Shown piece by piece: positions 18,788-27,903 of a stretch of DNA of 64,000 nucleotides. The translations under genes were made by a program, and so were the position numbers. Below the pieces are notes generated by a model. It made no database searches and was not told the origin of the DNA. It was given only the letters and a program-made list of their open reading frames with translations. The DNA is from Acinetobacter pecorum (GTDB lineage: Bacteria; Pseudomonadota; Gammaproteobacteria; Pseudomonadales; Moraxellaceae). The stretch lies in assembly GCF_014837015.1 (NCBI RefSeq), contig NZ_JACSPT010000006.1, positions 114,576 to 178,575 on the forward strand. The letters run 5' to 3'. Positions within the stretch are counted from its first letter, which is position 1. Each line of letters starts with the position of its first letter.

Positions 18788-19459
18788 ATGATAGATAAAA
18801 GTTCATTATCATTGAAAGAAGCACTCTCCCAGATCAAGGATGGTTCTACCATTATGATCGGCGGATTTGGGACAGCGGGTCAGCCTGCTGAACTGATTGA
18901 TGGTCTGATCGAATTGGGAATCAAGGATCTTATTATTGTCAATAATAATGCTGGTAATGGCGACTATGGTCTGGCGAAACTGCTTAAAGCGGGCGCTGTG
19001 CGTAAAATTATCTGCTCTTTCCCGCGTCAGTCTGATTCCTGGGTATTTGACGAACTCTATCGTGCAGGCAAGATCGAACTGGAACTGGTGCCGCAAGGTA
19101 ATCTGGCTTGCCGTATTCAGGCAGCAGGTATGGGCTTAGGTCCAATCTATACCCCAACCGGTTTTGGTACCTTGCTGGCTGAAGGCAAACCAACCTTGAA
19201 CTATGAAGGCAAAGATTTTGTCCTGGAAAATCCGATTAAAGCTGACTTTGCTTTAATTAAGGCCCATCAGGGCGACCGTTGGGGCAATCTGGTCTACCGT
19301 AAATCAGCCCGTAACTTCGGCCCGATTATGGCGATGGCAGCTGATGTGACCATTGCACAGGTTTCTGAGGTGGTTGAACTGGGTGCGCTGGATCCAGAGC
19401 ACATCATCACCCCGGGAATTTTTGTTCAACACGTTGTTCAAGTTAAACCTGCACAGTAA
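18788..19459 (+). CDS. catI: 3-oxoadipate CoA-transferase, subunit A
   Basis: A 223-residue family-I CoA-transferase alpha subunit. With subunit B it moves CoA from succinyl-CoA to 3-oxoadipate. The glycine-rich signature MIGGFGTAGQPAELIDGL is near the N-terminus, and the GNGDYG and GFGTLLAEGK regions are conserved. AAGGACCAGATT precedes the ATG. Its partner gene starts 19 bases downstream. The pcaI paralog of the protocatechuate branch would be nearly identical; the cat context decides the name. Confidence 0.93.
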   Translation: MIDKSSLSLKEALSQIKDGSTIMIGGFGTAGQPAELIDGLIELGIKDLIIVNNNAGNGDYGLAKLLKAGAVRKIICSFPRQSDSWVFDELYRAGKIELELVPQGNLACRIQAAGMGLGPIYTPTGFGTLLAEGKPTLNYEGKDFVLENPIKADFALIKAHQGDRWGNLVYRKSARNFGPIMAMAADVTIAQVSEVVELGALDPEHIITPGIFVQHVVQVKPAQ

Positions 19460-19478
19460 TTGGCATCGGAGAGAAATA

Positions 19479-20132
19479 ATGAGCTATAGCAAACTGACCC
19501 GTGACCAGATCGCTGAACGTGTGGCACAAGACATTCCTGATGGTGCTTATGTGAACCTGGGTATCGGCCTGCCAACCAAAATTTCAAGTTACCTGCCAAG
19601 CGATAAAGACGTATTCCTGCATTCTGAAAATGGCCTGTTGGCTTTCGGTCCTCCTCCTGCTGAAGAAGACCGTGATCCAGAACTGATCAATGCCGGTAAA
19701 GAATTTGTGACCTTGCTCGAAGGTGGTTCTTTCTTCCATCATGGTGATTCATTCGCGATGATGCGTGGCGGTCACTTAGATATTGCGGTACTGGGCGCGT
19801 TCCAGGTGGCTGAAAATGGTGATTTGGCCAACTGGCATACTGGTGCACCGGATGCAATTCCTGCAGTCGGCGGTGCGATGGATCTGGCTGTTGGTGCGAA
19901 AAAAGTCTTTATTACCACAGATCACGTGACCAAAAAAGGCGAGCCCAAAATCGTGGCTGAACTGTCTTATCCTGCGACTGGCCTGAAATGTGTCGACCGT
20001 ATTTATACCGATCTTTGTGTGATTGATGTGACGCCTGAAGGTATGAAAGTGATTGAAAAAGTCGAAGGTCTGTCATTTGAAGAATTGCAGTCAATGACTG
20101 GTGCCAAACTGATTGATGCGACTCAAAACTAA
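19479..20132 (+). CDS. catJ: 3-oxoadipate CoA-transferase, subunit B
   Basis: A 217-residue family-I CoA-transferase beta subunit. The catalytic Glu lies in SENGLLAFGP, and VNLGIGLPT is the conserved N-terminal signature. The ATG at 19479 follows GGAGAGAAATA; a longer frame starting at 19353 overlaps catI and is not credible. A composite palindromic element fills the gap before catF. Confidence 0.93.
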   Translation: MSYSKLTRDQIAERVAQDIPDGAYVNLGIGLPTKISSYLPSDKDVFLHSENGLLAFGPPPAEEDRDPELINAGKEFVTLLEGGSFFHHGDSFAMMRGGHLDIAVLGAFQVAENGDLANWHTGAPDAIPAVGGAMDLAVGAKKVFITTDHVTKKGEPKIVAELSYPATGLKCVDRIYTDLCVIDVTPEGMKVIEKVEGLSFEELQSMTGAKLIDATQN

Positions 20133-20138
20133 TTTATA

Positions 20139-20236
20139 AATCCTCCCTAAACCCCTCCTTTATTAAAGGAGGGACTTTCATCCTTTAAATTCAGGGAAAA
20201 ACGCCTCCCTTTAGTAAAGGGAGGTTGGGAGGGATT
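20139..20236. repeat. Composite palindromic repeat between catJ and catF
   Basis: Two hairpins, CCCTCCTTT-ATT-AAAGGAGGG (20153-20173) and CCTCCCTTT-AGT-AAAGGGAGG (20204-20224), are enclosed by outer arms AATCCTCCC and GGGAGGGATT. The core recurs in the catF-catD element. This is the form of a REP/BIME-like intergenic repeat. Confidence 0.75.
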
Positions 20237-20258
20237 CAAAGATTTGGAAAGTAAAAAC

Positions 20259-21464
20259 ATGAAAAACGCATATATTATCGATGCCATCCGTACCCCATTC
20301 GGCCGTTATGCCGGTGGTCTCGCGCCTGTTCGTACAGATGACTTAGGTGCAGTTCCAATTAAAGCTTTGATGGAACGCAATCCAAGCGTGAACTGGGAAC
20401 AGGTCGATGACGTGATTTATGGCTGTGCCAATCAGGCCGGTGAAGACAACCGTAACGTCGGTCGTATGTCTTCATTGCTTGCAGGCCTGCCTTATCAGGT
20501 TCCGGCAACGACCGTAAACCGTCTGTGTGGTTCATCGATGGATGCCGTCGCAATGGCAGCACGTACGATTAAAGCCGGTGAAGCCCATCTGATTATTGCT
20601 GGTGGTGTAGAAAGCATGTCGCGTGCCCCATTCGTGATGGGCAAGTCAGAAACAGCGTATGGCCGTAGCCAGAAGATTGAAGACACCACCATGGGCTGGC
20701 GTTTTATCAATCCTAAGCTCAAAGAAATGTACGGCGTGGACACCATGCCGCAAACGGCTGAAAATCTGGCAGAACAGTTCAATATCAACCGTGAAGATCA
20801 GGACAAGTTTGCTCTGACCAGCCAGCAACGTACCGCAGCAGCGCAGGCCAATGGTTTCTTTGCCAAAGAAATCATTCCTGTGGTGATACCACAGCATAAA
20901 GGCGATCCGGTGATTGTCGATAGTGATGAACATCCACGTGCATCTACCACTGCAGAAGCTCTGGCGAAACTAAAACCTGTGGTGAAAGCAGAGGGGACTG
21001 TAACGGCGGGTAATGCTTCTGGTATTAACGATGGTGCGGCTGCCCTGCTGATTGCATCTGATGAAGCTGTTGCTCAGCATGGCTTAAAACCACGTGCCAA
21101 AATTATTGGTTCAACAGTTGTAGGTGTTGAACCACGAATCATGGGTTTTGGTCCAGCACCTGCCATCAAGAAATTACTGGTACAAACCGGTCTGACTTTA
21201 GAACAGATGGATGTGATCGAGCTGAATGAAGCTTTTGCTGCTCAGGCACTGGCATGTACCCGTGACTTGGGAATTGAAGATGGTTCAGAGAAAGTCAATC
21301 CAAATGGTGGTGCGATTGCTTTGGGTCATCCACTCGGTGCTTCAGGCGCGCGTTTAGTGACGACTGCACTCAACCAGCTGGAACAAACCGGTGGTCAATA
21401 TGCGCTGTGTTCAATGTGTATTGGTGTCGGTCAAGGTATTGCTTTGATTATTGAACGTGTTTAA
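20259..21464 (+). CDS. catF: 3-oxoadipyl-CoA thiolase
   Basis: A 401-residue thiolase that splits 3-oxoadipyl-CoA into succinyl-CoA and acetyl-CoA, the final step of the ortho pathway. The nucleophile is Cys90 ([10 protein letters not shown]); [25 protein letters not shown] and [10 protein letters not shown] carry the other active-site residues. I start at ATG 20259, which gives the exact length usual for PcaF/CatF; the TTG at 20244 is rejected. Confidence 0.94.
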   Translation: MKNAYIIDAIRTPFGRYAGGLAPVRTDDLGAVPIKALMERNPSVNWEQVDDVIYGCANQAGEDNRNVGRMSSLLAGLPYQVPATTVNRLCGSSMDAVAMAARTIKAGEAHLIIAGGVESMSRAPFVMGKSETAYGRSQKIEDTTMGWRFINPKLKEMYGVDTMPQTAENLAEQFNINREDQDKFALTSQQRTAAAQANGFFAKEIIPVVIPQHKGDPVIVDSDEHPRASTTAEALAKLKPVVKAEGTVTAGNASGINDGAAALLIASDEAVAQHGLKPRAKIIGSTVVGVEPRIMGFGPAPAIKKLLVQTGLTLEQMDVIELNEAFAAQALACTRDLGIEDGSEKVNPNGGAIALGHPLGASGARLVTTALNQLEQTGGQYALCSMCIGVGQGIALIIERV

Positions 21465-21470
21465 TTATTA

Positions 21471-21519
21471 AATGCTCTTTCTTCCCCTCCTTTCCCAAAG
21501 GAGGGGAAGAAAGAGCATT
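21471..21519. repeat. Perfect 23-bp hairpin between catF and catD
   Basis: Bases 21471-21493 are the exact reverse complement of 21497-21519, with a CCC loop. The core CCCCTCCTTT/AAAGGAGGGG matches the element before catF. It starts 7 bases after the catF stop and abuts the AAGGA ribosome site of catD. Confidence 0.85.
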
Positions 21520-21533
21520 AAGGACTTAAAAAA

Positions 21534-22313
21534 ATGCCAACATTTACATCTAACGATGCCCAGATCAATTACCAGACTTTTGGTGATGCCAGCAAACCCG
21601 CCCTGGTTTTTTCTAACTCATTGGGTACCAAATTCAGCATGTGGCAACCACAAATTGAATTTTTCCAGCAAGACTATTTTGTCGTGTGTTATGACACGCG
21701 TGGTCATGGGGCTTCTTCTGCACCGCAAGGTCCGTATAACCTTGAACAGCTAGGTCAGGATGTGGTCAATCTGCTAGATCATTTAAATATCCAGAAAGCT
21801 GCGTTCTGTGGTATTTCAATGGGTGGGTTAACCGGGCAATGGTTAGCGATTAACAAACCTGAACGTTTTAACCACGTGATTATCTGCAATACTGCTGCCA
21901 AGATCGGTCAGGAACAGGCCTGGCTGGAACGTGCCGCACTGGTGCGTGAACAAGGCTTGGCTCCGATTGCATCGACTGCAGCATCACGCTGGTTTACCGG
22001 TCCCTTTATCCAGAGCAACGCAGCGAAAGTTGCAGAACTTTCAAACGACCTTGGAGCTGGCAGCCCGGAAGGTTATGCAAGTTGTTGCGAAGCTTTGGCT
22101 AAGGCGGATTTACGTGAACAGATCAAAACCATTTCTGTGCCGGTACTGATTGTGGCCGGTCAGCAAGATCCAGTGACGACAGTTGCAGATGGTCAAGCCA
22201 TGCAAGCTGAAATTTCACAAAGCCAGCTGTTTGAAATCAATGCCTCGCACATTTCCAGTGTGGAGCAACCAGAAGTCTTTAATCAGGCAGTTCAGAAATT
22301 TATTGCAGCTTAA
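21534..22313 (+). CDS. catD: 3-oxoadipate enol-lactonase
   Basis: A 259-residue alpha/beta hydrolase that opens 3-oxoadipate enol-lactone to 3-oxoadipate. The nucleophile is Ser95 in GISMGG; the acid Asp is in AGQQDPVT, and the His in INASHISSVEQP. YDTRGHGAS matches the family's oxyanion region. It is the last gene of the operon and is followed by a strong terminator. PcaD is the protocatechuate-branch paralog. Confidence 0.94.
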   Translation: MPTFTSNDAQINYQTFGDASKPALVFSNSLGTKFSMWQPQIEFFQQDYFVVCYDTRGHGASSAPQGPYNLEQLGQDVVNLLDHLNIQKAAFCGISMGGLTGQWLAINKPERFNHVIICNTAAKIGQEQAWLERAALVREQGLAPIASTAASRWFTGPFIQSNAAKVAELSNDLGAGSPEGYASCCEALAKADLREQIKTISVPVLIVAGQQDPVTTVADGQAMQAEISQSQLFEINASHISSVEQPEVFNQAVQKFIAA

Positions 22314-22327
22314 ATAATAGATGCAAA

Positions 22328-22358
22328 GAAAAAGCCACTGTTGATCAGTGGCTTTTTT
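22328..22358 (+). terminator. Terminator of the cat-ben operon
   Basis: AAAAGCCACTG and CAGTGGCTTTTTT form a stem of about 11 bp with a 5-base loop and a six-T run, just after catD. Confidence 0.9.
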
Positions 22359-22388
22359 ATGCTTAGATTTTGAAAAACTGGTTCAGCA

Positions 22389-23276
22389 TCAAGCCCAGAT
22401 CACTAAAATCGCTGCAATCACCACTAAGCCCAAACCCCAATGCTCGGTACGTGCCAGTTTTTCTTTAAAGAAATATGCCGAAATCAGCATACTAAACAGA
22501 ATCTCAATTTGTCCCAAAGTTTTGACGACCGGCACACTCATCATGCTCATGGCAGTAAACCAGCCGAGTGATGCCATAAAACTGCACACACTCACTTTAA
22601 AAGTTAAGCCCAGACGTTGCCACATGGCCACTAAAGTCTGGCGACTGAATATGCTGAGATAGATCAGCATACTGATACACTGAAAACCGATCACCATTAA
22701 CAACACCCAGGCCGCACGATGCAAGGTTGGCAAATTGCTTAATTCCAGACTGGCTTCGCGTACCAGAATTGAGGTAATGGCAAAACTTAAACCGCTGCCG
22801 ATCCCGATCGCCAATGTTCTAGCTGAAAACCCGCTGACCTGTTGGCCTTTACTCAATAAAAATACCGCATATCCACCCAGCACCACACCGATCCAGGCCA
22901 GAAATGACAAATGATCCGCTAAAAAGGTCACGCCAATAATGGCTGCCAGAATGGCTTCACTTTTCGCCAACCCCACCCCCACCGCGTAATTTTTTTGCTT
23001 GAACAATTGTACCATCAGCGCCGTAGCTAAAATCTGACTGCAACCCGCAATTACTACATAGACCCAAAACCTGGGCGTGAAGTGAACCACACTTTCAACT
23101 GGCTTGAAATAATACAAGCTGCTCAGGTACAGCGCAGCAAATGGCAAGCCAAAAATAAAGCGTGCCAAGGTGACTCCCCACACATCAACCGTGGTACTGA
23201 GCTGTTTTTGAAAGGCGTTACGCCAAGCCTGCATAAATGCAGCCATTAAAGTGAAAAAAATCCAGCTGAATGCCAT
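22389..23276 (-). CDS. EamA/DMT-family permease
   Basis: A 295-residue integral membrane protein of about ten helices arranged as two EamA repeats (residues 1-140 and 155-295). It belongs to the drug/metabolite transporter superfamily, whose members export amino acids, metabolites or toxic compounds. The N-terminus FSWIFFTLMAAFMQAWRNAFQKQL is typical of one DMT branch. It converges on the cat-ben operon and shares the terminator zone. It lies between two aromatic clusters, but nothing in the sequence shows its substrate. Confidence 0.8.
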   Translation of the reverse strand: MAFSWIFFTLMAAFMQAWRNAFQKQLSTTVDVWGVTLARFIFGLPFAALYLSSLYYFKPVESVVHFTPRFWVYVVIAGCSQILATALMVQLFKQKNYAVGVGLAKSEAILAAIIGVTFLADHLSFLAWIGVVLGGYAVFLLSKGQQVSGFSARTLAIGIGSGLSFAITSILVREASLELSNLPTLHRAAWVLLMVIGFQCISMLIYLSIFSRQTLVAMWQRLGLTFKVSVCSFMASLGWFTAMSMMSVPVVKTLGQIEILFSMLISAYFFKEKLARTEHWGLGLVVIAAILVIWA

Positions 23277-23654
23277 CTACTGATCGCTATTACCTCAAAA
23301 GTAAATTAATTCTATGCCTTAGTAAAAGCGCTGACTAATTAAAAATAGGATACTGGCCGATAGCGGAAAGTTTGGCTTATATTAAGGAACGAGTCGGCTA
23401 AATGAATACAATATGATCTGATAGCGATCTAAAAACGTGAAAATGGTACTAATTTTGCTTATCAAACCTAACCAGGCTGATAGATGTCATGTGGATTTAT
23501 TTTATATGTTTAAAGTATGCAATCAGACCTAAAGTGCAATTGAACTCTTTTTTACTTTGCTCCAATATGAAATACAAAATAACAAGTATTCATCATTGAA
23601 GGCGAATACCCCCTGTACCAGATCGCCGGATGCTATCTCAGGTAAGGAATGAGA
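23277..23654. promoter_or_regulatory. Divergent gap before the sensor kinase gene
   Basis: This 378-base AT-rich gap holds the outward promoters of the DMT permease and the kinase genes. I saw no open frame and no long palindrome. GGTAAGGA at 23641-23648 is the kinase ribosome site. Confidence 0.35.
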
Positions 23655-25136
23655 ATGACCAGTTTAAATTATTATCAAACCATCTTTGATAAGGCGGGTG
23701 ATGCTATTTTTGTGCATGATATCGGCAGTGTCGAATTCATGGACGTCAATGAAGCAGCTGAAAACCTCACCGGTTACAGCAAATCTGAATTAACCAGCAT
23801 GAGTGTAGAAAAAATCAGTGCGCATAGCCATGGTTTTGATTTTTACCATGCCTTAAAAAAGGTGCAACAAGCTGCCAGTCATGAAGCAATTACATTTGAA
23901 TGGATCATTCAGGCGCAGAATCAACGGCAGATTCCTGTTGAGGTTTGCCTGAAAACGGTCGAAATTGAGCATCAGCCCAAGCTACTGGCTTTGGTTCGCA
24001 ACATTAGTGAAATCAAGAAATATCAGTATCAGCTGCAGTCTAAAGATCAGTATTTCAAGATGCTGCTGGAAAACTCGGGTGATGGCATCGCGATTCTGGA
24101 CCTGCAAGGCAAACTACTGTATGCCAGCCCTTCTCTACAACGTATTTTGGGTTATCGTGACCGCTTTGTTTTAAATAAAAATGTGCTGAGTGTCATTCAT
24201 CCGGATGACCGGATTAAAGTCCGGCAACTGTTATTTAAAAAACCGGCTGAACAGTCGATTGGAGTGCTGCATTACAAAATTATGCACCATAATGGTAAGT
24301 GGCGGCACCATGAAGCAACCTATCGCAACCTGCTCGACCATCCGGATATTCAGGGAATCCTGATCAATTACCGCGATATTAGCGAACGGATTGAAGCAGA
24401 AGAAATGGCGCGGGCTCGGGAACGTCAGTTAGGCCATATGTCACGCTGCAAAACCATGGGTGAACTTGCGACCGCACTGGCACATGAACTGAATCAGCCC
24501 TTAGCTGCACTCAATAATTATGTCGGTGGCAGCATTATCCGTATTCAAAACGGCCTAGCCAATACCACTGAAACGCTGGATGCCATGAATGCCGCACTGG
24601 ATCAGACCAAAAGGGTCAACCAGATTATTCACAGTATGCGCAGCTTTTTGCGCAAAGGCGAAGCCAATTTTCAGGTACATTCCCTCAATAAATTGATTCA
24701 GGACCTGCATCCCCTGATTGGACTGAAAGCCGATCAGGGCGGCTGTACCATTCATTATGAGCTGAGTGTGACACCGGTTTCTATCTCTGCTGATGAAACC
24801 CTGTTTAGCCAGGTCATCATTAATCTGGTCTTTAATGCGGTGGATGCGTTACAACGCAATCCTGAAGGTCAACGTGATATCTATATCCGGACCTGGCAGC
24901 ACAACCAGCATGCCCGAATTGCCATTGCAGACAATGGTCCGGGACTGCAAGGACAAAATCCGGAACAGCTGTTCGAGTCTTTTTATTCGAGCAAGAAAGA
25001 CAGCATGGGGATCGGATTGACTTTATCGCGTAGCATTATTGAAAACCATCAGGGTTATTTATGGGTCTGCCAGGGTGAATCCGGCGCAATTTTTAATATT
25101 TCATTATCTGCACAGGAGCGTGCTAAATGTATTTAA
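23655..25136 (+). CDS. PAS-PAS sensor histidine kinase (FixL/StyS-like)
   Basis: A 493-residue sensor without obvious membrane segments, so probably cytoplasmic. Two PAS domains are present, about residues 5-115 and 130-250, the second ending in YRDISERIEAEE. The dimerisation/phospho-acceptor helix has His277 in LAHELNQPLAALNNY, the form found in FixL-, DctB- and StyS-type kinases. The ATPase part shows an N box (NLVFNAVDAL), a G1 box (IADNGPG) and a G2 box (GIGLTLSRSI). The ATG at 23655 is six bases after AAGGA. It overlaps the regulator gene by 10 bases. It points towards the oxygenase island, so it may sense an aromatic substrate of that island; this is inferred from position. Confidence 0.85.
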   Translation: MTSLNYYQTIFDKAGDAIFVHDIGSVEFMDVNEAAENLTGYSKSELTSMSVEKISAHSHGFDFYHALKKVQQAASHEAITFEWIIQAQNQRQIPVEVCLKTVEIEHQPKLLALVRNISEIKKYQYQLQSKDQYFKMLLENSGDGIAILDLQGKLLYASPSLQRILGYRDRFVLNKNVLSVIHPDDRIKVRQLLFKKPAEQSIGVLHYKIMHHNGKWRHHEATYRNLLDHPDIQGILINYRDISERIEAEEMARARERQLGHMSRCKTMGELATALAHELNQPLAALNNYVGGSIIRIQNGLANTTETLDAMNAALDQTKRVNQIIHSMRSFLRKGEANFQVHSLNKLIQDLHPLIGLKADQGGCTIHYELSVTPVSISADETLFSQVIINLVFNAVDALQRNPEGQRDIYIRTWQHNQHARIAIADNGPGLQGQNPEQLFESFYSSKKDSMGIGLTLSRSIIENHQGYLWVCQGESGAIFNISLSAQERAKCI

Positions 25137-25774
25137 ATAATTCTCATGTTCCCGAGCCCATAGTCTACGTCATTGATGACGATCAGGATATCCGAAACTC
25201 GCTGACCTGGTTGCTGGACTCCGTTCAGCTGGAAACCAAAACATTTAGCAGTGCGACCGAATTTTTAAATTATCCACGGCCGAACACCCCAGCCTGCCTG
25301 ATTCTGGATATCCGCATGCGTGGCATGAGTGGATTACAATTACAGCAACAGCTTAATCAGCAGAAAGCCTATATTCCAATTATTTTCATGACCGGTCATG
25401 GTGATATTCCGATGTCGGTAAATGCCATGAAAGCCGGGGCTTTTGATTTTCTGGAAAAACCGTTTAATCCGCAGCATATGCTGAACCAGATTCAGGCCTG
25501 CCTGCAACAGGCAGAACAGGACTTTGTCGCAGGTGAAAATCGCAAACAGCAATTGCTGAAACTGAAATCCTTGTCACCACGTGAGAATGAGATTATCAAT
25601 TTGCTGGTCGATGGCCTGTCCAGTAAACATATTGCGCAAATGCTGAATATCAGTCATAAGACAGTCGAGATTCACCGCACCCATATCCGGCAAAAACTGG
25701 GGACGGAGTCGATTGCCCAGATTGTGAATATGGTGCTGATGTGCCGGGAAAAAAGCAAGCCGGCGATGGGTTAA
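25127..25774 (+). CDS. FixJ/StyR-like response regulator
   Basis: A 215-residue regulator with a receiver domain (residues 10-125; phospho-acceptor Asp61 in ILDIRMRGMSG, Lys in FLEKPF) and a LuxR-type helix-turn-helix (LSPRENEIINLLVDGLSSKHIA, residues 148-170). FixJ, TodT, TutC and StyR share this layout, several of them controlling aromatic catabolism. It is translationally coupled to the kinase gene. The likely target is the convergent ten-gene island, whose promoter should lie near 34123-34350. Confidence 0.87.
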   Translation: MYLNNSHVPEPIVYVIDDDQDIRNSLTWLLDSVQLETKTFSSATEFLNYPRPNTPACLILDIRMRGMSGLQLQQQLNQQKAYIPIIFMTGHGDIPMSVNAMKAGAFDFLEKPFNPQHMLNQIQACLQQAEQDFVAGENRKQQLLKLKSLSPRENEIINLLVDGLSSKHIAQMLNISHKTVEIHRTHIRQKLGTESIAQIVNMVLMCREKSKPAMG

Positions 25775-25782
25775 CCATCGCC
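25762..25782. terminator. Hairpin between the convergent regulator and reductase genes
   Basis: GGCGATGG (25762-25769) pairs with CCATCGCC (25775-25782); the regulator stop codon is in the loop. A T-rich tract (ATTTTATT) follows on the plus strand. Confidence 0.65.
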
Positions 25783-25804
25783 TGATCATTTTATTCAGCT
25801 TAAC

Positions 25805-26797
25805 TTAGAAAAAGCGGTCAAAGTGAATCTGTTGTTGTGGAATACCCGCTTGATGCGCCATCTGCTCAATGGATTTCACCATCGGCGATGGCCCGGCACA
25901 GTAAATCTCATGCTCAGGTAATTGCTCGCCCAGCACCTCATTGATCACATCATGAATGAAACCGGAACGGATGCCGTCTATCAGTTCTGCAGACGTGGCA
26001 GGCACGTAATTGAGACGTTCACCCAATTCGGTCCAGTCCCTGAGCTGATTTTCGGTCAACAAATCGCGTTGCTCACGTCCACCGTGGAAGAACCAGACCT
26101 TATGATGTTGCAAGCGCGGATTGGCCGCCACACCACGCGCAATCGCCAGCATTGGCGCAAGACCAGAGCCGCCGGCAACACAGACAATCGGACGTGGCTG
26201 TTCCTGCAAATGCGCCAGACCATAAGGCCCATCAATCTGAATCACGGCATGTTGTCGCTGCAGCTCATCAAACAGCAAATTGGTCATCTTGCCATCCGGC
26301 ACACGGCGAATCTGGAACACCCACAGCCCTTCGTCATTCGGCAAGTTGGACATCGAATAGGCGCGCAGTAATTCCTGATTTACCCAGAGCAGTGCATATT
26401 GCCCTGGAATAAATTGGGCTGGTTCATCCGACTGTAAATGAATTTCTAGAATATCATGGGTAATCGGTTGCACATGCTTGAGCTTCACGGCTTGCTGTTT
26501 TGGCAAAATTTTAGGCGTGCACTGTTCATCTAAACGAACCTTGATCACACAGTCCGATTTTGGCCGACACTGGCAAGCCAATACACGTCCCTTACGTTTA
26601 TCTCGATCAGACAACCCGGGTGCATCTGCCCACAGATTTTCCACCTCGCCCGACAACACTTCAATTTTACAGGTGCCGCAGCCACCGGCATTGCATTCAT
26701 AAGGCAAGCCTAAACCTTCACGCAAACCGCCGCGCAGCAGAACATCGTCTGCTGCACATTGAAATTGCCCCTGTCCTTCAATCTGGATTTTATACAT
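25805..26797 (-). CDS. Ferredoxin reductase of the Rieske oxygenase system (NahAa-type)
   Basis: A 330-residue reductase with an N-terminal plant-type 2Fe-2S domain (Cys35, Cys40, Cys43 in CNAGGCGTC and Cys75), then an FAD motif (RAYSMSN) and an NAD(P) motif (GGSGLAPML). Length and order match the reductases of naphthalene dioxygenase-type systems. It is the last gene of the island and starts 7 bases after the Rieske ferredoxin gene. It probably passes NAD(P)H electrons through that ferredoxin to the oxygenase encoded at 30577. Confidence 0.9.
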   Translation of the reverse strand: MYKIQIEGQGQFQCAADDVLLRGGLREGLGLPYECNAGGCGTCKIEVLSGEVENLWADAPGLSDRDKRKGRVLACQCRPKSDCVIKVRLDEQCTPKILPKQQAVKLKHVQPITHDILEIHLQSDEPAQFIPGQYALLWVNQELLRAYSMSNLPNDEGLWVFQIRRVPDGKMTNLLFDELQRQHAVIQIDGPYGLAHLQEQPRPIVCVAGGSGLAPMLAIARGVAANPRLQHHKVWFFHGGREQRDLLTENQLRDWTELGERLNYVPATSAELIDGIRSGFIHDVINEVLGEQLPEHEIYCAGPSPMVKSIEQMAHQAGIPQQQIHFDRFF

Positions 26798-26803
26798 AGC
26801 GCA

Positions 26804-27136
26804 TTACTCCACCAAATAGACCTGACCATCACGTACAAATGAGGTGTAGGTTTTAAGCGGAATACTGCAGGGTGCACCACACGGCTCACCGGTTTTAATA
26901 TCGAAAGCGCCGGCATGGAACGGACATTCCACTTCGCAGCCATCAACTTCACCATCAGCCAAAGATGCATCCCCATGGGTACAGGTATCATCGGTGACAT
27001 AAAACTCACCATCTTCCAGATGAAACACCGCAAGTGGTGGATAACCGTCAATAATGACCTGCAAGCCTTCCCCCTGTTCAATCTCCGAGGTGAGGCAAAG
27101 AAATTTTTCAGCAATATTGTTCACTTGAATATTCAT
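26804..27136 (-). CDS. Rieske-type 2Fe-2S ferredoxin
   Basis: A 110-residue soluble ferredoxin. The Rieske cluster ligands are Cys52 and His54 (CTHGDAS) and Cys71 and His74 (CPFHAGAFD), with the usual 16-residue spacing between the pairs. It overlaps the SDR gene by four bases (ATGA). It should shuttle electrons between the reductase and the oxygenase alpha subunit. A nitrite-reductase small subunit is an alternative by fold, but context favours ring hydroxylation. Confidence 0.92.
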   Translation of the reverse strand: MNIQVNNIAEKFLCLTSEIEQGEGLQVIIDGYPPLAVFHLEDGEFYVTDDTCTHGDASLADGEVDGCEVECPFHAGAFDIKTGEPCGAPCSIPLKTYTSFVRDGQVYLVE

Positions 27137-27903
27137 GCGCTCAACTCCTCAATCGGTGAATCTGTCGCTTCAGGTCCCAGGGTGTGATAACCGCCATCGG
27201 CATGGATGGTGCTACCGGTGAGCAATTTGGCTTTTGGACTGCAAAGCAGGCTTAAAGCTTCTGCCACCTCTTCGGCATCGGCAATACGGCCCAGCACATG
27301 GAAACGACCCGCAACACGATCGGTTTTCGGACGGTCATTGCCTGAAATCATCTGCATTGGCACAGACCAGGTCCAGCCCAAAGACAAGGCATGCACGCGG
27401 ATACCATCAGTGGCTAAATCGAGTGCCATACTTTTGGTTAGCTGTTCCAGTGTGGCCTTTGATGCCGGATAAACCCAGCGCTCTTTTTGGGCAATACGGG
27501 CACTGACACTACTGATATTGATCACTGCAGCATCTGAACTCGCTTTCAGCAATGGGCGGCAGGCCTGTACCAATGCAGCATGACCAAACACCGTGACATT
27601 GAAGGTATTTTGCCAATCTTGACGTGTCGACTGAGATCCATGATCCTCATACAGACAGGCCAGATTCACCAGAATATCCACTTGTGTCAGCTTGCCCACC
27701 AAGGCCTGAATGCTGTCATCACTGGCCAGATCAAGATATTCAAAGCGAGTTTGGGTTTCATTTGCGACCTGTTGGCCTTGTTCCTGATTAATATCAGCAA
27801 TAATGACGTCCGCACCCAGGCCTTTTAATTCTTTGACTACAGCCTGGCCAATATGGGTTGCACCACCTGTTACTAAAACAGCTTTATTCTTAAGATCGCT
27901 CAT
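27133..27903 (-). CDS. SDR dehydrogenase, probable dihydrodiol or alcohol oxidation
   Basis: A 256-residue short-chain dehydrogenase: TGGATHIG (residues 12-19) binds NAD(P), Asp at position 37 (IIADIN) favours NAD, and the catalytic Ser is in NISSVSAR with YPASK downstream. It overlaps both neighbours by four bases and has a good ribosome site (GGAGGTTTC). In analogous clusters the SDR (IifB, IacE) oxidises the diol or alcohol made by the flavin monooxygenase. The substrate here is unknown. Confidence 0.85.
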   Translation of the reverse strand: MSDLKNKAVLVTGGATHIGQAVVKELKGLGADVIIADINQEQGQQVANETQTRFEYLDLASDDSIQALVGKLTQVDILVNLACLYEDHGSQSTRQDWQNTFNVTVFGHAALVQACRPLLKASSDAAVINISSVSARIAQKERWVYPASKATLEQLTKSMALDLATDGIRVHALSLGWTWSVPMQMISGNDRPKTDRVAGRFHVLGRIADAEEVAEALSLLCSPKAKLLTGSTIHADGGYHTLGPEATDSPIEELSA

